Assembly (NCBI RefSeq): GCF_003731635.1
Contig: NZ_RCUA01000015.1
Coordinates: forward strand, 101,939 to 165,938
From: Marisediminitalea oceani
GTDB lineage: Bacteria; Pseudomonadota; Gammaproteobacteria; Enterobacterales; Alteromonadaceae
Length of the DNA stretch: 64,000 bases
Direction: 5' to 3'
Under the pieces are notes generated by a model. The model saw only the letters and a program-made list of their open reading frames with translations. It had not been told where the DNA came from and ran no database searches. The position numbers were made by a program, and so were the translations under genes. How positions within the stretch are numbered: the stretch's first letter is position 1; each line of letters starts with the position of its first letter. Below are positions 1 through 8,941 of the stretch, in pieces.

Positions 1-267
1 GAAGGTATGTTGCTGGTGATTGCCGGCGTACTGTTAGTTACTCCGGGTTTTATTACCGATATCGTCGGTTTTGCTTTTGCGCTGCCATTTTCCCGCAAAT
101 TTATTGCCAGCAGAGCGGCCAGTCATCTTACGGTGCGTACGTTTAATGCTTCGCAGCAGTCAACTTATCAGTACAGCAGCCGCCCTTCGGCTCACGATGA
201 TGGCGATACTATCGAGGGTGAGTATACTGATAAGTCTGAAAACGATCCGGATAAGCGCCTGAAATAA
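1..267 (+). CDS. fxsA: FxsA family membrane protein, C-terminal part
   Basis: This is the 3' part of a gene that begins before the window; the frame is open from base 1. The visible part opens with the pattern EGMLLVIAGVLLVTPGF followed by TDIVGF, the conserved second half of FxsA, with one hydrophobic membrane segment and then a polar, acidic tail of about 50 residues. FxsA is a small inner-membrane protein; the E. coli protein suppresses F-plasmid exclusion of phage T7, and its normal role is unclear. In many gammaproteobacteria fxsA lies close upstream of groES, which here is 14.4 kb away. The N-terminus cannot be seen. Confidence 0.85.
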   Translation, partial: EGMLLVIAGVLLVTPGFITDIVGFAFALPFSRKFIASRAASHLTVRTFNASQQSTYQYSSRPSAHDDGDTIEGEYTDKSENDPDKRLK

Positions 268-305
268 CCTCAGACGCTGTGCTTTCCGGTTAACACTTTT
301 GCTTA

Positions 306-1009
306 GGTGATGCTTCAAGAGTCGCCAGTTTGGCTTCCATGAACATCTTCAGTATTCCCTACATTTTTCGCGACAACGACCATTTCTGGAAAGTGCTTAA
401 CAGCGAGGTCGGGCAAGGGCTGCTGGCTGGTGTTGAGCCATTCAGACTTAAAGGTCTGGCCTATTATGACGCTGGCAGTCGCAGTTTTTACACCAATAAC
501 AAGCCGGTCAGAACACCGGCTGACTTAGCCGGTATGAAAATTCGAGTACTTAACAGCCCTACTGCAGTACGTACTGTTCGTGAGCTGGGCGGTGCTGCTA
601 CGCCGGTAGCCTGGGGCGAGCTCTACACTGCGTTACAACAAGGCGTGGTGGATGGCGCAAAAAACAACCCGCCCAGTTACTACCTGTCTCGTCATTATGA
701 AATTGCCCGTTACTACTCGCTGGATGAGCACACGTCAGTGCCCGACGTGATGCTGATGTCATTGCGGGTATGGAAAACCTCACCGACCAGCAACAGGAAT
801 GGGTGGATAAGGCTATGCAGGACTCAGTAATTTTTCAGCGCCAGGCCTGGCAGGAATCTACGCTTGATTCACTGGCAAAGGTCAAAGCTGATGGTGTGGA
901 AGTGATCTATCCGGATAAAAAGCCTTTCGTTGAAGCGGTAAAACCCTTTCACGATAGTCTGCGCGGCACTCCCGTCGGCGATCTCATTTCTCAAATTAAG
1001 GCCATGTAG
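306..1009 (+). pseudogene. dctP: TRAP transporter substrate-binding protein, truncated and frameshifted
   Basis: Residues readable from 306 match the middle of DctP-type periplasmic binding proteins (for example SIPYIFRDNDHFWKV and the AGMKIRV region). The signal peptide and roughly the first 100 residues are missing, and an in-frame alternative start (TTG at 330) lies inside the conserved domain. Near 768 the frame breaks: the reading passes from one frame (up to VWK) to another (ENLTDQQQEW), and inserting one base in the GGAAAA run would restore VWENLTDQQQEW. The remainder continues to the normal C-terminus at 1009, directly before dctQ. The missing N-terminus is structural. The single-base frameshift alone could be a sequencing error. 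The intact protein would have captured a sugar acid, probably a hexuronate judging from the downstream genes. Confidence 0.85.
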
Positions 1010-1010
1010 T

Positions 1011-1499
1011 ATGCGCAAGGTTATACGACTCATTGATCAACTCGTGGCCGGCACCCTGATGCTGGCAATGGCGCTCATTTTGCTGACCGTGGTTTGGCAG
1101 GTTATCTCCCGTTACATCATGCAGGATCCGGCTTCAGTAACCGAAGAATTATCCCGTTTTCTGCTGATTTGTATTGGCCTGCTCGGTGCAGCATTTGCCT
1201 ACCGGCAAAAAGTCCATCTGGGTTTTAATCTGGTTGTAAAGAAACAGTCTGAGCATGCTCGTAAGTACATACTCACTCTGGTTGAATTGCTGGTTATCAT
1301 TTTTTGTGCTGCCACCCTGTTATTTGGCGGCAGCCAGTTGGTATCACTAACGCTGGAACTGGAGCAAATCTCCGCAGCCCTGGGTATTCGGATGGGGTAT
1401 GTGTATGTGGTGTTGCCGCTGTCCGGGATCCTGCTCATTTGCTACGGGCTAATTAATATCCATAACCTGTGGCTGGCCGACGAAGAAGGAGCGCTATAA
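1011..1499 (+). CDS. dctQ: TRAP transporter small permease (DctQ)
   Basis: A 162-residue membrane protein with four hydrophobic segments and the DctQ signature around residues 38-60 (SRYIMQ, TEELSRFLL, then the AYRQKVHLGFN loop). DctQ is the small membrane subunit of tripartite ATP-independent periplasmic transporters, which import organic and sugar acids using the sodium gradient. The reading frame is full length. It starts 1 bp after the dctP remnant and its stop overlaps the dctM start (TAATG at 1497-1501). Both partner genes are broken, so this intact subunit probably has no working complex unless another system supplies the other subunits. Confidence 0.9.
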   Translation: MRKVIRLIDQLVAGTLMLAMALILLTVVWQVISRYIMQDPASVTEELSRFLLICIGLLGAAFAYRQKVHLGFNLVVKKQSEHARKYILTLVELLVIIFCAATLLFGGSQLVSLTLELEQISAALGIRMGYVYVVLPLSGILLICYGLINIHNLWLADEEGAL

Positions 1500-2660
1500 T
1501 GGATTACACCGCACTAGTGCTGGCAGTCACTTTCTTTTTACTGCTGGTCCTTAACGTACCCATTTCATTCAGCATCGGGATTGCCACCATGGCTGCCATG
1601 TTGATGAGCATAGATTTTACGCCGGCAGTCACTACCATTGCTCAGCGAATGGCTGGTGGACTGGACAGCTTTGCCTTGCTGGCCATTCCGTTCTTTATAT
1701 TATCCGGGATGATTATGGGGCGTGGTGGTATAGCCAAGCGCCTTATAAACTGCGCGCTGGCGCTGATAGGATCGCTGCCTGGTGGTCTGGCGTTGGTTAA
1801 CGTTGTGTCCTGCATGCTGTTTGGGGCTATTTCAGGCTCAGCCGTGGCCACTACGTCTGCCATTGGTAGCTTTATGCTGCCGGAAATGAAAAAGCAGGGT
1901 TACGACGAGAACTTCAGCGCGGCGGTTACCGCTGCTGCCTCGACTACAGGTATGCTGATCCCACCCAGTAACATTCTGATTGTTTATGCCATTGCCAGCG
2001 GCGGTGTATCTATCGCGGCGCTGTTTATGGCCGGTTATCTACCAGGCGTGATGGTAGGGCTGGCGCTGATGATGGTGTGCTTTGTTCATGCCAAGCGCAA
2101 AGGTTATGCAACGGCTGATCGCCTGCCAATGATACTGGTGGTGCAGCAGGTTGCCGCTGCAATACCCAGCTTGTTTTTAATCTTTCTGGTTATTGGCGGA
2201 ATTGTGGGTGGTATCTTTACCGCCACTGAAGCCGGCGCCATCGCGGTGGTTTATTCACTGATCCTGGCGGTGGGTGTTTACCGCGAAGTAAAACCCAAAC
2301 AACTGCCGGATATACTGCTGAAATCGGCCGAAACTACCGCTATTGTCATGCTGCTTATCGGTGCTTCTACGGCAATGTCTTGTATGCTGTAATACGCCAA
2401 CATTCCTGCCGGTGGCGGCGGAACTGGGCATGTCACCGCTGCAGTTTGGTATTATGATTGTATTAAACCTGTCGATTGGTTTGTGCTCACCGCCTGTTGG
2501 GGCTGTGCTGTTTATTACCTGTGCCATTGCCAAAACACGCCTGGATAAAATTATCCGGCCGTTGCTGCCACTCTATGTTGCGATGTTTGTGGTGCTGATG
2601 CTGATAACCTATGTGGCCTGGTTTAGTGAGGCATTACCGGCACCACTGTTCGGGGTATAA
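1499..2660 (+). pseudogene. dctM: TRAP transporter large permease (DctM), nonsense codon plus internal deletion
   Basis: The first 297 codons (1499-2392) read as a normal DctM, with many membrane helices and the TGMLIPPSN motif, and end at an in-frame TAA inside a conserved helix; the next codons in the same frame would be YANIP. From about 2402 the C-terminal part resumes in another frame (FLPVAAELGM, FGIMIV, GLCSPPVG) and runs to 2660. Adding the parts gives about 387 residues against a usual 425-430, so about 40-45 residues are missing, probably removed by a deletion between short ATTCCTG-like repeats. A deletion of this size is not a simple base-calling error. The transporter is therefore very likely non-functional. 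Confidence 0.88.
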
Positions 2661-2721
2661 AACCCCGGCTGCTGGTTTGGAAATCAACGAATAACCCGAA
2701 AGTGCTGAGAGTAGCCTAACA

Positions 2722-2729
2722 AACCGGTT
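2722..2729. promoter_or_regulatory. Candidate LacI-type operator upstream of the regulator
   Basis: A perfect 8-bp palindrome AACCGGTT lies about 50 bp before the LacI-family gene. It shares the ACCGGT core with the longer palindrome before uxaA at 3844-3857, which suggests autoregulation. LacI-family operators are typically even palindromes with a central CG. An 8-bp palindrome alone is weak evidence. Confidence 0.4.
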
Positions 2730-2780
2730 AACGGTAAACTCAGACTGATGAATAAAAAACAAAAATAAAGAGTACTCTGC

Positions 2781-3806
2781 ATGGATAAGAAGCCAACCAT
2801 CAATGATGTGGCACGTATAGCCGGGGTGTCCAAGCGCACCGTCTCCCGGGTTATCAATGGGGCCTCAAATGTTGGCGCCGCTACCCGGGAAAAAATTCAA
2901 CAGGTGGTGGATGAGCTGGGCTTTTCGCCGGATAAACAGGCCCGGGGCCTGGCTGCCAGCCGTTCTTATCTGATTGGTTTGATTTACGATAACCCGGATG
3001 CACTCTATATCGACCAGGTACAACGTGGTGTACTCGATGTTTGTTCGAAAAAAGGCTACGAGCTGGTTGTTCATCCCTGTAATTATCGCAGTGATGATTT
3101 TATCAGTAATTGTGTTGGCTTCGTCCGACGCTCAAACATTGACGGCGTGATAGTGCTGCCGCCGGTGTCGGAATCAAACGAACTGGCCACAGCGCTGGAA
3201 AATCATGGCATTAACTATGTCAGGCTGACGTCGGTGGATATCGACGATAAAGCCAATATTGTGGTGTCAGACGACCGTGCGGCGTTGAGTGATATGGCGC
3301 GCTACCTGGTGTCGTTAGGGCACAAGGACATCGCGATTATTAGTGGTCCAAACCATTACTATTCTACCGTAGAGCGTCTGGAAGGGATTACTAACACACT
3401 TCAGGAACTGGGCTTAAACATTCCTGCAGAACGGATTATTGAAGGCAAAAACAGTTATGAGAGCGGTATTGAGTGTGCCCGGGCATTACTGATCCAAACG
3501 CCGCGGCCGCAGGTGATTGTGGCCAATAACGATGAAATGGCCGCTGGTGTACTCAAAGTGGCGCATGAACTGGGTATCGATGTCCCCGGCGAGTTATCGG
3601 TTGCCGGCTTTGATGATAACTTACTGGCGTCGCGGGTGATCCCATCACTCACTACAGTGCAGCGTCCGGTGGTTGCCATGGCAGGTATTGCCGCGAAAAA
3701 GATTGTCGCGCTGATAGAGAATAAGCCGGCTGAAGGTGTGGAAGAATACACTATTAAGCCACACCTTATTATTCGTGAGTCAACACGCAAAGCAACCAAA
3801 CCATAG
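2781..3806 (+). CDS. LacI-family regulator, likely of uronate catabolism
   Basis: A 341-residue protein with an N-terminal LacI helix-turn-helix (residues 6-27: INDVARIAGVSKRTVSRVIN) followed by a hinge helix and a periplasmic-binding-protein-like effector domain (about residues 60-335). Family members bind paired half-sites and release DNA on binding a sugar or sugar acid. It sits between the TRAP genes and the uxaA operon, and a strong palindrome lies between it and uxaA, so it probably controls both with a uronate-derived inducer. It is not the GntR-type ExuR/UxuR that controls these genes in enterobacteria. The inducer cannot be read from sequence. Confidence 0.88.
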   Translation: MDKKPTINDVARIAGVSKRTVSRVINGASNVGAATREKIQQVVDELGFSPDKQARGLAASRSYLIGLIYDNPDALYIDQVQRGVLDVCSKKGYELVVHPCNYRSDDFISNCVGFVRRSNIDGVIVLPPVSESNELATALENHGINYVRLTSVDIDDKANIVVSDDRAALSDMARYLVSLGHKDIAIISGPNHYYSTVERLEGITNTLQELGLNIPAERIIEGKNSYESGIECARALLIQTPRPQVIVANNDEMAAGVLKVAHELGIDVPGELSVAGFDDNLLASRVIPSLTTVQRPVVAMAGIAAKKIVALIENKPAEGVEEYTIKPHLIIRESTRKATKP

Positions 3807-3843
3807 CAGATAAAAAATAAAGAAAATCTGCTTTAACGTAATT

Positions 3844-3857
3844 TGCCACCGGTGGCA
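3844..3857. promoter_or_regulatory. Candidate operator in front of uxaA
   Basis: A perfect 14-bp palindrome, TGCCACCGGTGGCA, lies 57 bp before the uxaA start, in the 108-bp gap after the LacI-family gene. Its length, symmetry and central CG are typical of LacI-family operators, and the position suits repression of the uxaA-uxaC-uxuB-eda-kdgK operon. Confidence 0.65.
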
Positions 3858-3914
3858 TTAATGTTAAAAGTGTGGTAATTTAATCAACAACTGGAATAAA
3901 CGTTTAGAGATTTT

Positions 3915-5402
3915 ATGGCCGATCAAACCAAGCTTATACAAGTGCATCCAAACGATAACGTAGCTGTGTCGACCATGGCGCTGTCTGCCGGCACGATCGT
4001 AGACGCTTTATCGGTGACTCTTGCCAGCGATACTCCTGCGGGCCATAAAGTTGCCCTGAGTGACATTGCCGCCGGCGAAAAAGTGGTGAAATATGGTTTT
4101 GCCATCGGCATTGCGCAGGCTGATATCAAACGTGGTGATCATGTTCACAGCCATAATTTAAAAACGGCATTAAGTGGTCAGGAAAATTATCAGTATGAAC
4201 CGGTTGCTGTGCGCCAACCGGTTACCAAGCCATCTCAGGCCAGCTTTATGGGCTATCGCCGGGCAAATGGTAAGGTTGGGATCCGCAACGAAGTCTGGAT
4301 CATCAATACCGTAGGCTGTGTAAACCGCACTGCTGAGCGCATCGCCGCAGAGTGCGATCGCCGTTTCTTTGGTGAATGCGATGGTTTTCGTTCATTCACC
4401 CATCCGTTTGGCTGCTCCCAGCTGGGCGATGATCTGCATGATACCCAAACCATACTTGCCTCATTGGCGTCGCACCCCAATGCGGGCGCGGTGCTAATTG
4501 TCGGGCTCGGTTGTGAAAACAATCAGCTGTCTAATTTGCTGGAAAAAGTCGACCGCCCGGCCTCGCAAATCCGCTATTTTAATTCCCAGCAGGTGGGAGA
4601 CGAAATTGAGGAAGGCATCCGCCTTATTCATGAAATGCTGGCAGATGTTGGCAAGTGTACCCGGGAACCTATTGATGGCAGCGAGTTGGTACTGGGAGTG
4701 AAGTGTGGCGGGAGTGATGCGTTTAGTGGCATTACCGCCAACCCGCTGGTGGGTCGCATGACCGATTTACTGGTTAAACAGAACGGCAGTGTGCTGCAAA
4801 CGGAAACCCCGGAAATGTTCGGTGCCGAGCAGTTACTCATGAACCGGGCGACCAGTCAGGCTGTATTTTGTGAAATTGTTGAACTGGTAAACGAATTTAA
4901 ACAGTACTTTATTGATAACAACCAGCCTATTTATGAAAATCCGTCGCCGGGTAATAAGGCCGGCGGGCTTACCACGCTGGAAGAGAAGTCGCTGGGCGCG
5001 GTGCAAAAAGGCGGTCAGGCACCGGTTAACGGCGTATTGCAGTACGGCGAACCTTTGTTCAAGAAAGGCCTCAATCTACTCCAGGCACCGGGCAATGATG
5101 CGGTAAGTTCCACCGCACTTGCCGCCAGCGGCGCGCACATTATTTCATTCACCACCGGCCGGGGTACCCCGCTCGGCTTTCCTGTACCCACAGTGAAAAT
5201 CTCATCTAACAGTGAAATAGCTCATAAGAAGCCACACTGGATAGATTTTAATGCAGGCCAGATATTGCAGGGCACCAGTATTGATGACTGTGCTGCTCAG
5301 CTGTATCAGCAATGCCTGAATATTGCTTCGGGCGAGAAAACCTGCAACGAGAAAAATGGCAGTCACGAGATAGCGATCTGGAAACGTGGCGTAACCCTGT
5401 AA
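3915..5402 (+). CDS. uxaA: Altronate dehydratase
   Basis: A 495-residue, full-length UxaA. It has an N-terminal SAF domain (about residues 1-90) and the large UxaA/GarD catalytic domain with motifs such as GYRRANGKVGIRNE, THPFGCSQLGDD, GLGCENNQ and GVKCGGSDAFSGI. The family dehydrates D-altronate to 2-keto-3-deoxygluconate using an iron- or manganese-type metal centre, in the galacturonate branch of hexuronate breakdown. It is the first gene of a packed catabolic run that yields KDG and then KDPG for the eda and kdgK products. The candidate operator upstream suggests control by the adjacent LacI-family protein. Confidence 0.93.
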   Translation: MADQTKLIQVHPNDNVAVSTMALSAGTIVDALSVTLASDTPAGHKVALSDIAAGEKVVKYGFAIGIAQADIKRGDHVHSHNLKTALSGQENYQYEPVAVRQPVTKPSQASFMGYRRANGKVGIRNEVWIINTVGCVNRTAERIAAECDRRFFGECDGFRSFTHPFGCSQLGDDLHDTQTILASLASHPNAGAVLIVGLGCENNQLSNLLEKVDRPASQIRYFNSQQVGDEIEEGIRLIHEMLADVGKCTREPIDGSELVLGVKCGGSDAFSGITANPLVGRMTDLLVKQNGSVLQTETPEMFGAEQLLMNRATSQAVFCEIVELVNEFKQYFIDNNQPIYENPSPGNKAGGLTTLEEKSLGAVQKGGQAPVNGVLQYGEPLFKKGLNLLQAPGNDAVSSTALAASGAHIISFTTGRGTPLGFPVPTVKISSNSEIAHKKPHWIDFNAGQILQGTSIDDCAAQLYQQCLNIASGEKTCNEKNGSHEIAIWKRGVTL

Positions 5403-5415
5403 CAAAGAGACTGAT

Positions 5416-6837
5416 ATGAAACCAATACTATTACACGAAGACAGACTGTTTCCGGCCGACGAAGCAACACGCTCTGTCGCTCGCTCGCTGTATCAAACAG
5501 TCAAAGACTTGCCTATTATCAGCCCCCACGGCCACACCGATCCGCGCTGGTTTGCTTATGATGAAAATTTTGGCAATGCCACCGAGCTGTTTATTTTACC
5601 CGATCATTATGTGTTCAGAATGCTCTACAGTCAGGGCGTTTCGCTGGAAAATCTGGGCATTCGTCGCTGGGATGGTGGTCCAACCGAGGGTGACCCACAG
5701 AAAATCTGGCAGATTTTTGCTGACCATTATTATCTGTTTGCCGGCACGCCATCCAGAATGTGGCTGGATACGGTATTTAAGAACGTATTTGGTTTAACCG
5801 ACATGCTGTGCAGCGAAAACGCCATGGAGTATTACCATTTTATTACCGCAGAGCTGGGCAAAGACGTTTACAAGCCACGGGCTCTGATGGACCGCTTTAA
5901 TATAGAACTGATTGCTACCACCGAAGGCGCGCTGGATAACCTTGAGCACCACCGGGCATTAAAAGGCACCGGTTGGGATAAGCGTGTTATCACATCTTTC
6001 CGCCCGGATGATGTGGTAGATGCTTCCCTTGAAAACTTTGCTCAAAATATCGAACTGCTCGGTGAAATTACCGGCGAGAATACCACCGACTGGGAAGGTT
6101 ACCTGGCCGCTATTCGTCAGCGCCGCGCGGTATTCCGCGAGCACGGTGCCACAGCCACCGATCACGGCCACCCAACTGCCCGTACCGCAGATCTGTCGAA
6201 GGCTGATTGTCAGGCTTTATTCAGCAAATGCCTGAGCGGCAAAGCCAGCGAAGCTGATCAGGAGTTATTCCGCGCTCAAATGCTTACCGAATTAGCGGGT
6301 ATGAGTATTGAAGATGGAATGGTTATGCAAATCCATCCGGGCGCATTCCGTAATCACAATAACGATGTGTTTACCAAATTCGGCCGCGACAAAGGCGCAG
6401 ACATTCCGCTGCAAACCGAATACGTCAACGCCTTAAAACCGCTACTGGATAAATATGGCAACGATCCGCGCCTGAACATCATTTTGTTTACGCTTGATGA
6501 AACCGTCTATTCCCGTGAGCTGGCGCCGCTGGCTGGTCATTATCCGTGCCTCAAACTGGGCCCGGCCTGGTGGTTCCACGATAGCCCGGAAGGCATGCTG
6601 CGTTATCGCCATCAGGTAACCGAAACTGCCGGTTTATTTAATACCGTTGGCTTTAACGATGACACCCGCGCCTTCCTGTCGATTCCGGCTCGCCACGACG
6701 TAGCCCGCCGAATTGATTGCCGGTTCCTGGCCAATATGGTGGTGGAACATCGAATCAGTGAAGAAGAAGCTGGCAGCCTGATTAAACAGCTGTCTTACGA
6801 TCTGGCGAAGAAAGCTTACAAACTGGGGCAGGCATAA
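5416..6837 (+). CDS. uxaC: Uronate isomerase (glucuronate/galacturonate isomerase)
   Basis: A 473-residue member of the amidohydrolase superfamily. The N-terminal metal motif SPHGHTDPRWF and the C-terminal GFNDDTRAFLSIPARHDVARR region identify UxaC, which converts D-glucuronate to D-fructuronate and D-galacturonate to D-tagaturonate. The length matches the family (about 470). It follows uxaA by 13 bp and precedes uxuB by 2 bp, in one operon. Because the enzyme serves both uronate branches, it does not settle which sugar acid the cluster uses. Confidence 0.95.
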   Translation: MKPILLHEDRLFPADEATRSVARSLYQTVKDLPIISPHGHTDPRWFAYDENFGNATELFILPDHYVFRMLYSQGVSLENLGIRRWDGGPTEGDPQKIWQIFADHYYLFAGTPSRMWLDTVFKNVFGLTDMLCSENAMEYYHFITAELGKDVYKPRALMDRFNIELIATTEGALDNLEHHRALKGTGWDKRVITSFRPDDVVDASLENFAQNIELLGEITGENTTDWEGYLAAIRQRRAVFREHGATATDHGHPTARTADLSKADCQALFSKCLSGKASEADQELFRAQMLTELAGMSIEDGMVMQIHPGAFRNHNNDVFTKFGRDKGADIPLQTEYVNALKPLLDKYGNDPRLNIILFTLDETVYSRELAPLAGHYPCLKLGPAWWFHDSPEGMLRYRHQVTETAGLFNTVGFNDDTRAFLSIPARHDVARRIDCRFLANMVVEHRISEEEAGSLIKQLSYDLAKKAYKLGQA

Positions 6838-6839
6838 TC

Positions 6840-8303
6840 ATGACGGCGTCGTTAAATAATACTACGCTGGCAACGTTGCCAGCCGAGGTTAAAAAACCTG
6901 ACTACGATCGCGTTGAACGCAGCCGCGGTATTGTGCACATCGGGCCGGGCGCATTTCACCGTGCCCATCAGGCCGTGTATACCGATATGGCGATGGCCTA
7001 TGGCGGTAACTGGCTTATTACCGGTGTGTCGATGCGCAGCGCTACACTGAAACAAAAGCTGGCCGGTCAGGACAATCTGTATTCACTGGTAGTACTGGAC
7101 AACGAGCCCTATGTGCAGGTAATCGGCGCTTTCGACAGCGTACTGGTATTAAATGAAGACCGTGAAGCCATTATGGCTGCGCTGACCGACGCCAATACCC
7201 ACATTATCTCGTTAACGATTACGGAGAAGGGGTATTGCCTGGCCAGTAATGGTGAGCTCGATACGTCCCATGCCGACATCATGCACGATTTATCTAATCC
7301 TGATGAGCCGGTATCGGCGGTAGGGCTTATCGTGAGTGCGCTCAAGCACCGCTTTGAACAGCAACAGGCCGACATTACTGTCATCAGCTGCGACAACCTG
7401 GCTGATAACGGCAAAAAACTGGCCAAAGCCGTATTGCAGTTTGCCGAAAAAATCCAGCCGGAACTGGCGCAGTGGATTGAGAAGAACATTGCCTTTCCCT
7501 GCACCATGGTTGATAGCATTACGCCGGCCACCGATGAAGCACTGATTAGCCTGGCGGCCGATAAGCTGGGTGTTGAAGATGCCTGGCCTATTCAGCGCGA
7601 AGGCTTTACCCAGTGGGTGGTTGAGGATAAATTCAGCGGGCCGCGCCCGGCCTGGGAGAAGGTTGGCGTTACCTTTACCGATGATGTCGCCGCCTTTGAA
7701 AATGCCAAACTGCGTATTTTAAATGGTACTCACTCAACGCTTGCTTACACCGGGATCCTGCTCGGTAAAGAAACCGTTTACGAAGCGATTAGCGATACCG
7801 CCCTGGAAGCGTTTATTCGTCGCTTACTGAGTGATGAAATTATTCCGTCGATTAACGCCGAAGGCGTAATGGATTTACCGGCCTACGCGGAAGATATTTT
7901 AAATCGCTACAAGAACCGCCACATTCGCCACTTGTTGGCACAAATCGCCTGGGATGGCTCGCAGAAGCTGCCTTTCCGCGTGCTTAATACCGTGCGCGAC
8001 AACTTAAAACTTGGTCAGCAGGCAAAACTGCTGTGCGTACCGATTGCAGCATGGATTCTATTTATTGCTAAACGTGCTAGCGACCAGGAAGAGCTGGTGG
8101 ATCCGCTGGCAGAAACCTTAATTGGTTTAGCCAACCAGCACCAGGGTGACCTGGCAGCGCTCGGTGCAGCTGTGCTGAATCTGCCTCAGGTGTTTGCCGA
8201 ACTGACGGCTAACACATGGTTTAAAGACACCGTGCTGGAATACGTTAAGGTGCTTTCGTCCATCAACGGCAGCAATGCTGCTGACGTGTTAGGAGCACTG
8301 TAA
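6840..8303 (+). CDS. uxuB: Fructuronate reductase (mannitol dehydrogenase family)
   Basis: A 487-residue polyol dehydrogenase. The N-terminal nucleotide-binding region contains GPGAFHRAHQAVYTD, and the central motifs SLTITEKGYC, ISCDNLADNG and FPCTMVDSITPAT match E. coli UxuB closely and UxaB much less. UxuB reduces D-fructuronate to D-mannonate with NADH. Its stop overlaps the eda start (TAATG). The operon has altronate dehydratase (uxaA) but no mannonate dehydratase (uxuA) in view. Either this enzyme also reduces tagaturonate to altronate, or uxuA and uxaB lie elsewhere. Confidence 0.9.
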   Translation: MTASLNNTTLATLPAEVKKPDYDRVERSRGIVHIGPGAFHRAHQAVYTDMAMAYGGNWLITGVSMRSATLKQKLAGQDNLYSLVVLDNEPYVQVIGAFDSVLVLNEDREAIMAALTDANTHIISLTITEKGYCLASNGELDTSHADIMHDLSNPDEPVSAVGLIVSALKHRFEQQQADITVISCDNLADNGKKLAKAVLQFAEKIQPELAQWIEKNIAFPCTMVDSITPATDEALISLAADKLGVEDAWPIQREGFTQWVVEDKFSGPRPAWEKVGVTFTDDVAAFENAKLRILNGTHSTLAYTGILLGKETVYEAISDTALEAFIRRLLSDEIIPSINAEGVMDLPAYAEDILNRYKNRHIRHLLAQIAWDGSQKLPFRVLNTVRDNLKLGQQAKLLCVPIAAWILFIAKRASDQEELVDPLAETLIGLANQHQGDLAALGAAVLNLPQVFAELTANTWFKDTVLEYVKVLSSINGSNAADVLGAL

Positions 8304-8941
8304 TGAGCGACTTTAAAAGCCTGATAGAAGGCACGCCATTACTACCGATTCTGCAACCACAAAGTGTAGAGCAGGCCGTTAATATTGCCGGCGCCGTGCA
8401 TGCCAGTGGTTTACGTAGTATTGAAGTTGTGCGCCGTACACCAGTAGCTGCGGCTGCGGTAACCGCCATTCGCGAAGCTTTTCCGGAGCTATTGGTGGGC
8501 ATGGGCACAGTGTTAAATCAGGAGCATGTGCAGGAAGCGGTAGACGCCGGAAGTCAGTTTATAATTACCCCGACTATCAGTGAAAAACTGCTGTCGGCGC
8601 TGAGCGATATCACTATTCCCTATCTGCCTGGTACTGCTTCTCCCTCAGACATATTACTGGCCGTTGAGGCCGGCTTGTCGGAAGTGAAATTCTTTCCGGC
8701 CAGTTTAAGCGGTGGTGCCGCTATGCTGAAAAATTTCAGCGCTATTTTTCCGGAAGTATCACTCTGCCCAACCGGTGGTATTTCCAATTCTAATTTGCAT
8801 GAGTACAGCAGCCTGCCTAACGTGTTCGCCGTGGGCGGCTCCTGGATGATTCCAAAGAGCTGTGTAGCAAGCGGCGACTGGCAGGGCGTAACCGCTGCCT
8901 GTGCGCTGGCGCAACAACAATTTACTAAGGATGCCGCGTGA
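8303..8941 (+). CDS. eda: KDPG/KHG aldolase
   Basis: A 212-residue TIM-barrel class I aldolase. The Schiff-base lysine is K129 in EVKFFPASLSGG, the catalytic glutamate is E41 in SIEVVRRT, and the phosphate-binding PTGGISNSN follows. It cleaves 2-keto-3-deoxy-6-phosphogluconate to pyruvate and glyceraldehyde 3-phosphate, the last step of the uronate route. Start and stop overlap the neighbours (TAATG before; the GTG of kdgK overlaps its TGA by 4 bp), so the three genes are probably translationally coupled. Confidence 0.95.
   Translation: MSDFKSLIEGTPLLPILQPQSVEQAVNIAGAVHASGLRSIEVVRRTPVAAAAVTAIREAFPELLVGMGTVLNQEHVQEAVDAGSQFIITPTISEKLLSALSDITIPYLPGTASPSDILLAVEAGLSEVKFFPASLSGGAAMLKNFSAIFPEVSLCPTGGISNSNLHEYSSLPNVFAVGGSWMIPKSCVASGDWQGVTAACALAQQQFTKDAA

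Noticed and set aside
2390..2392. The dctM TAA as a recoded stop
   Set aside because: TAA is not used for selenocysteine or pyrrolysine, and the deletion and frame change just after it make recoding pointless.
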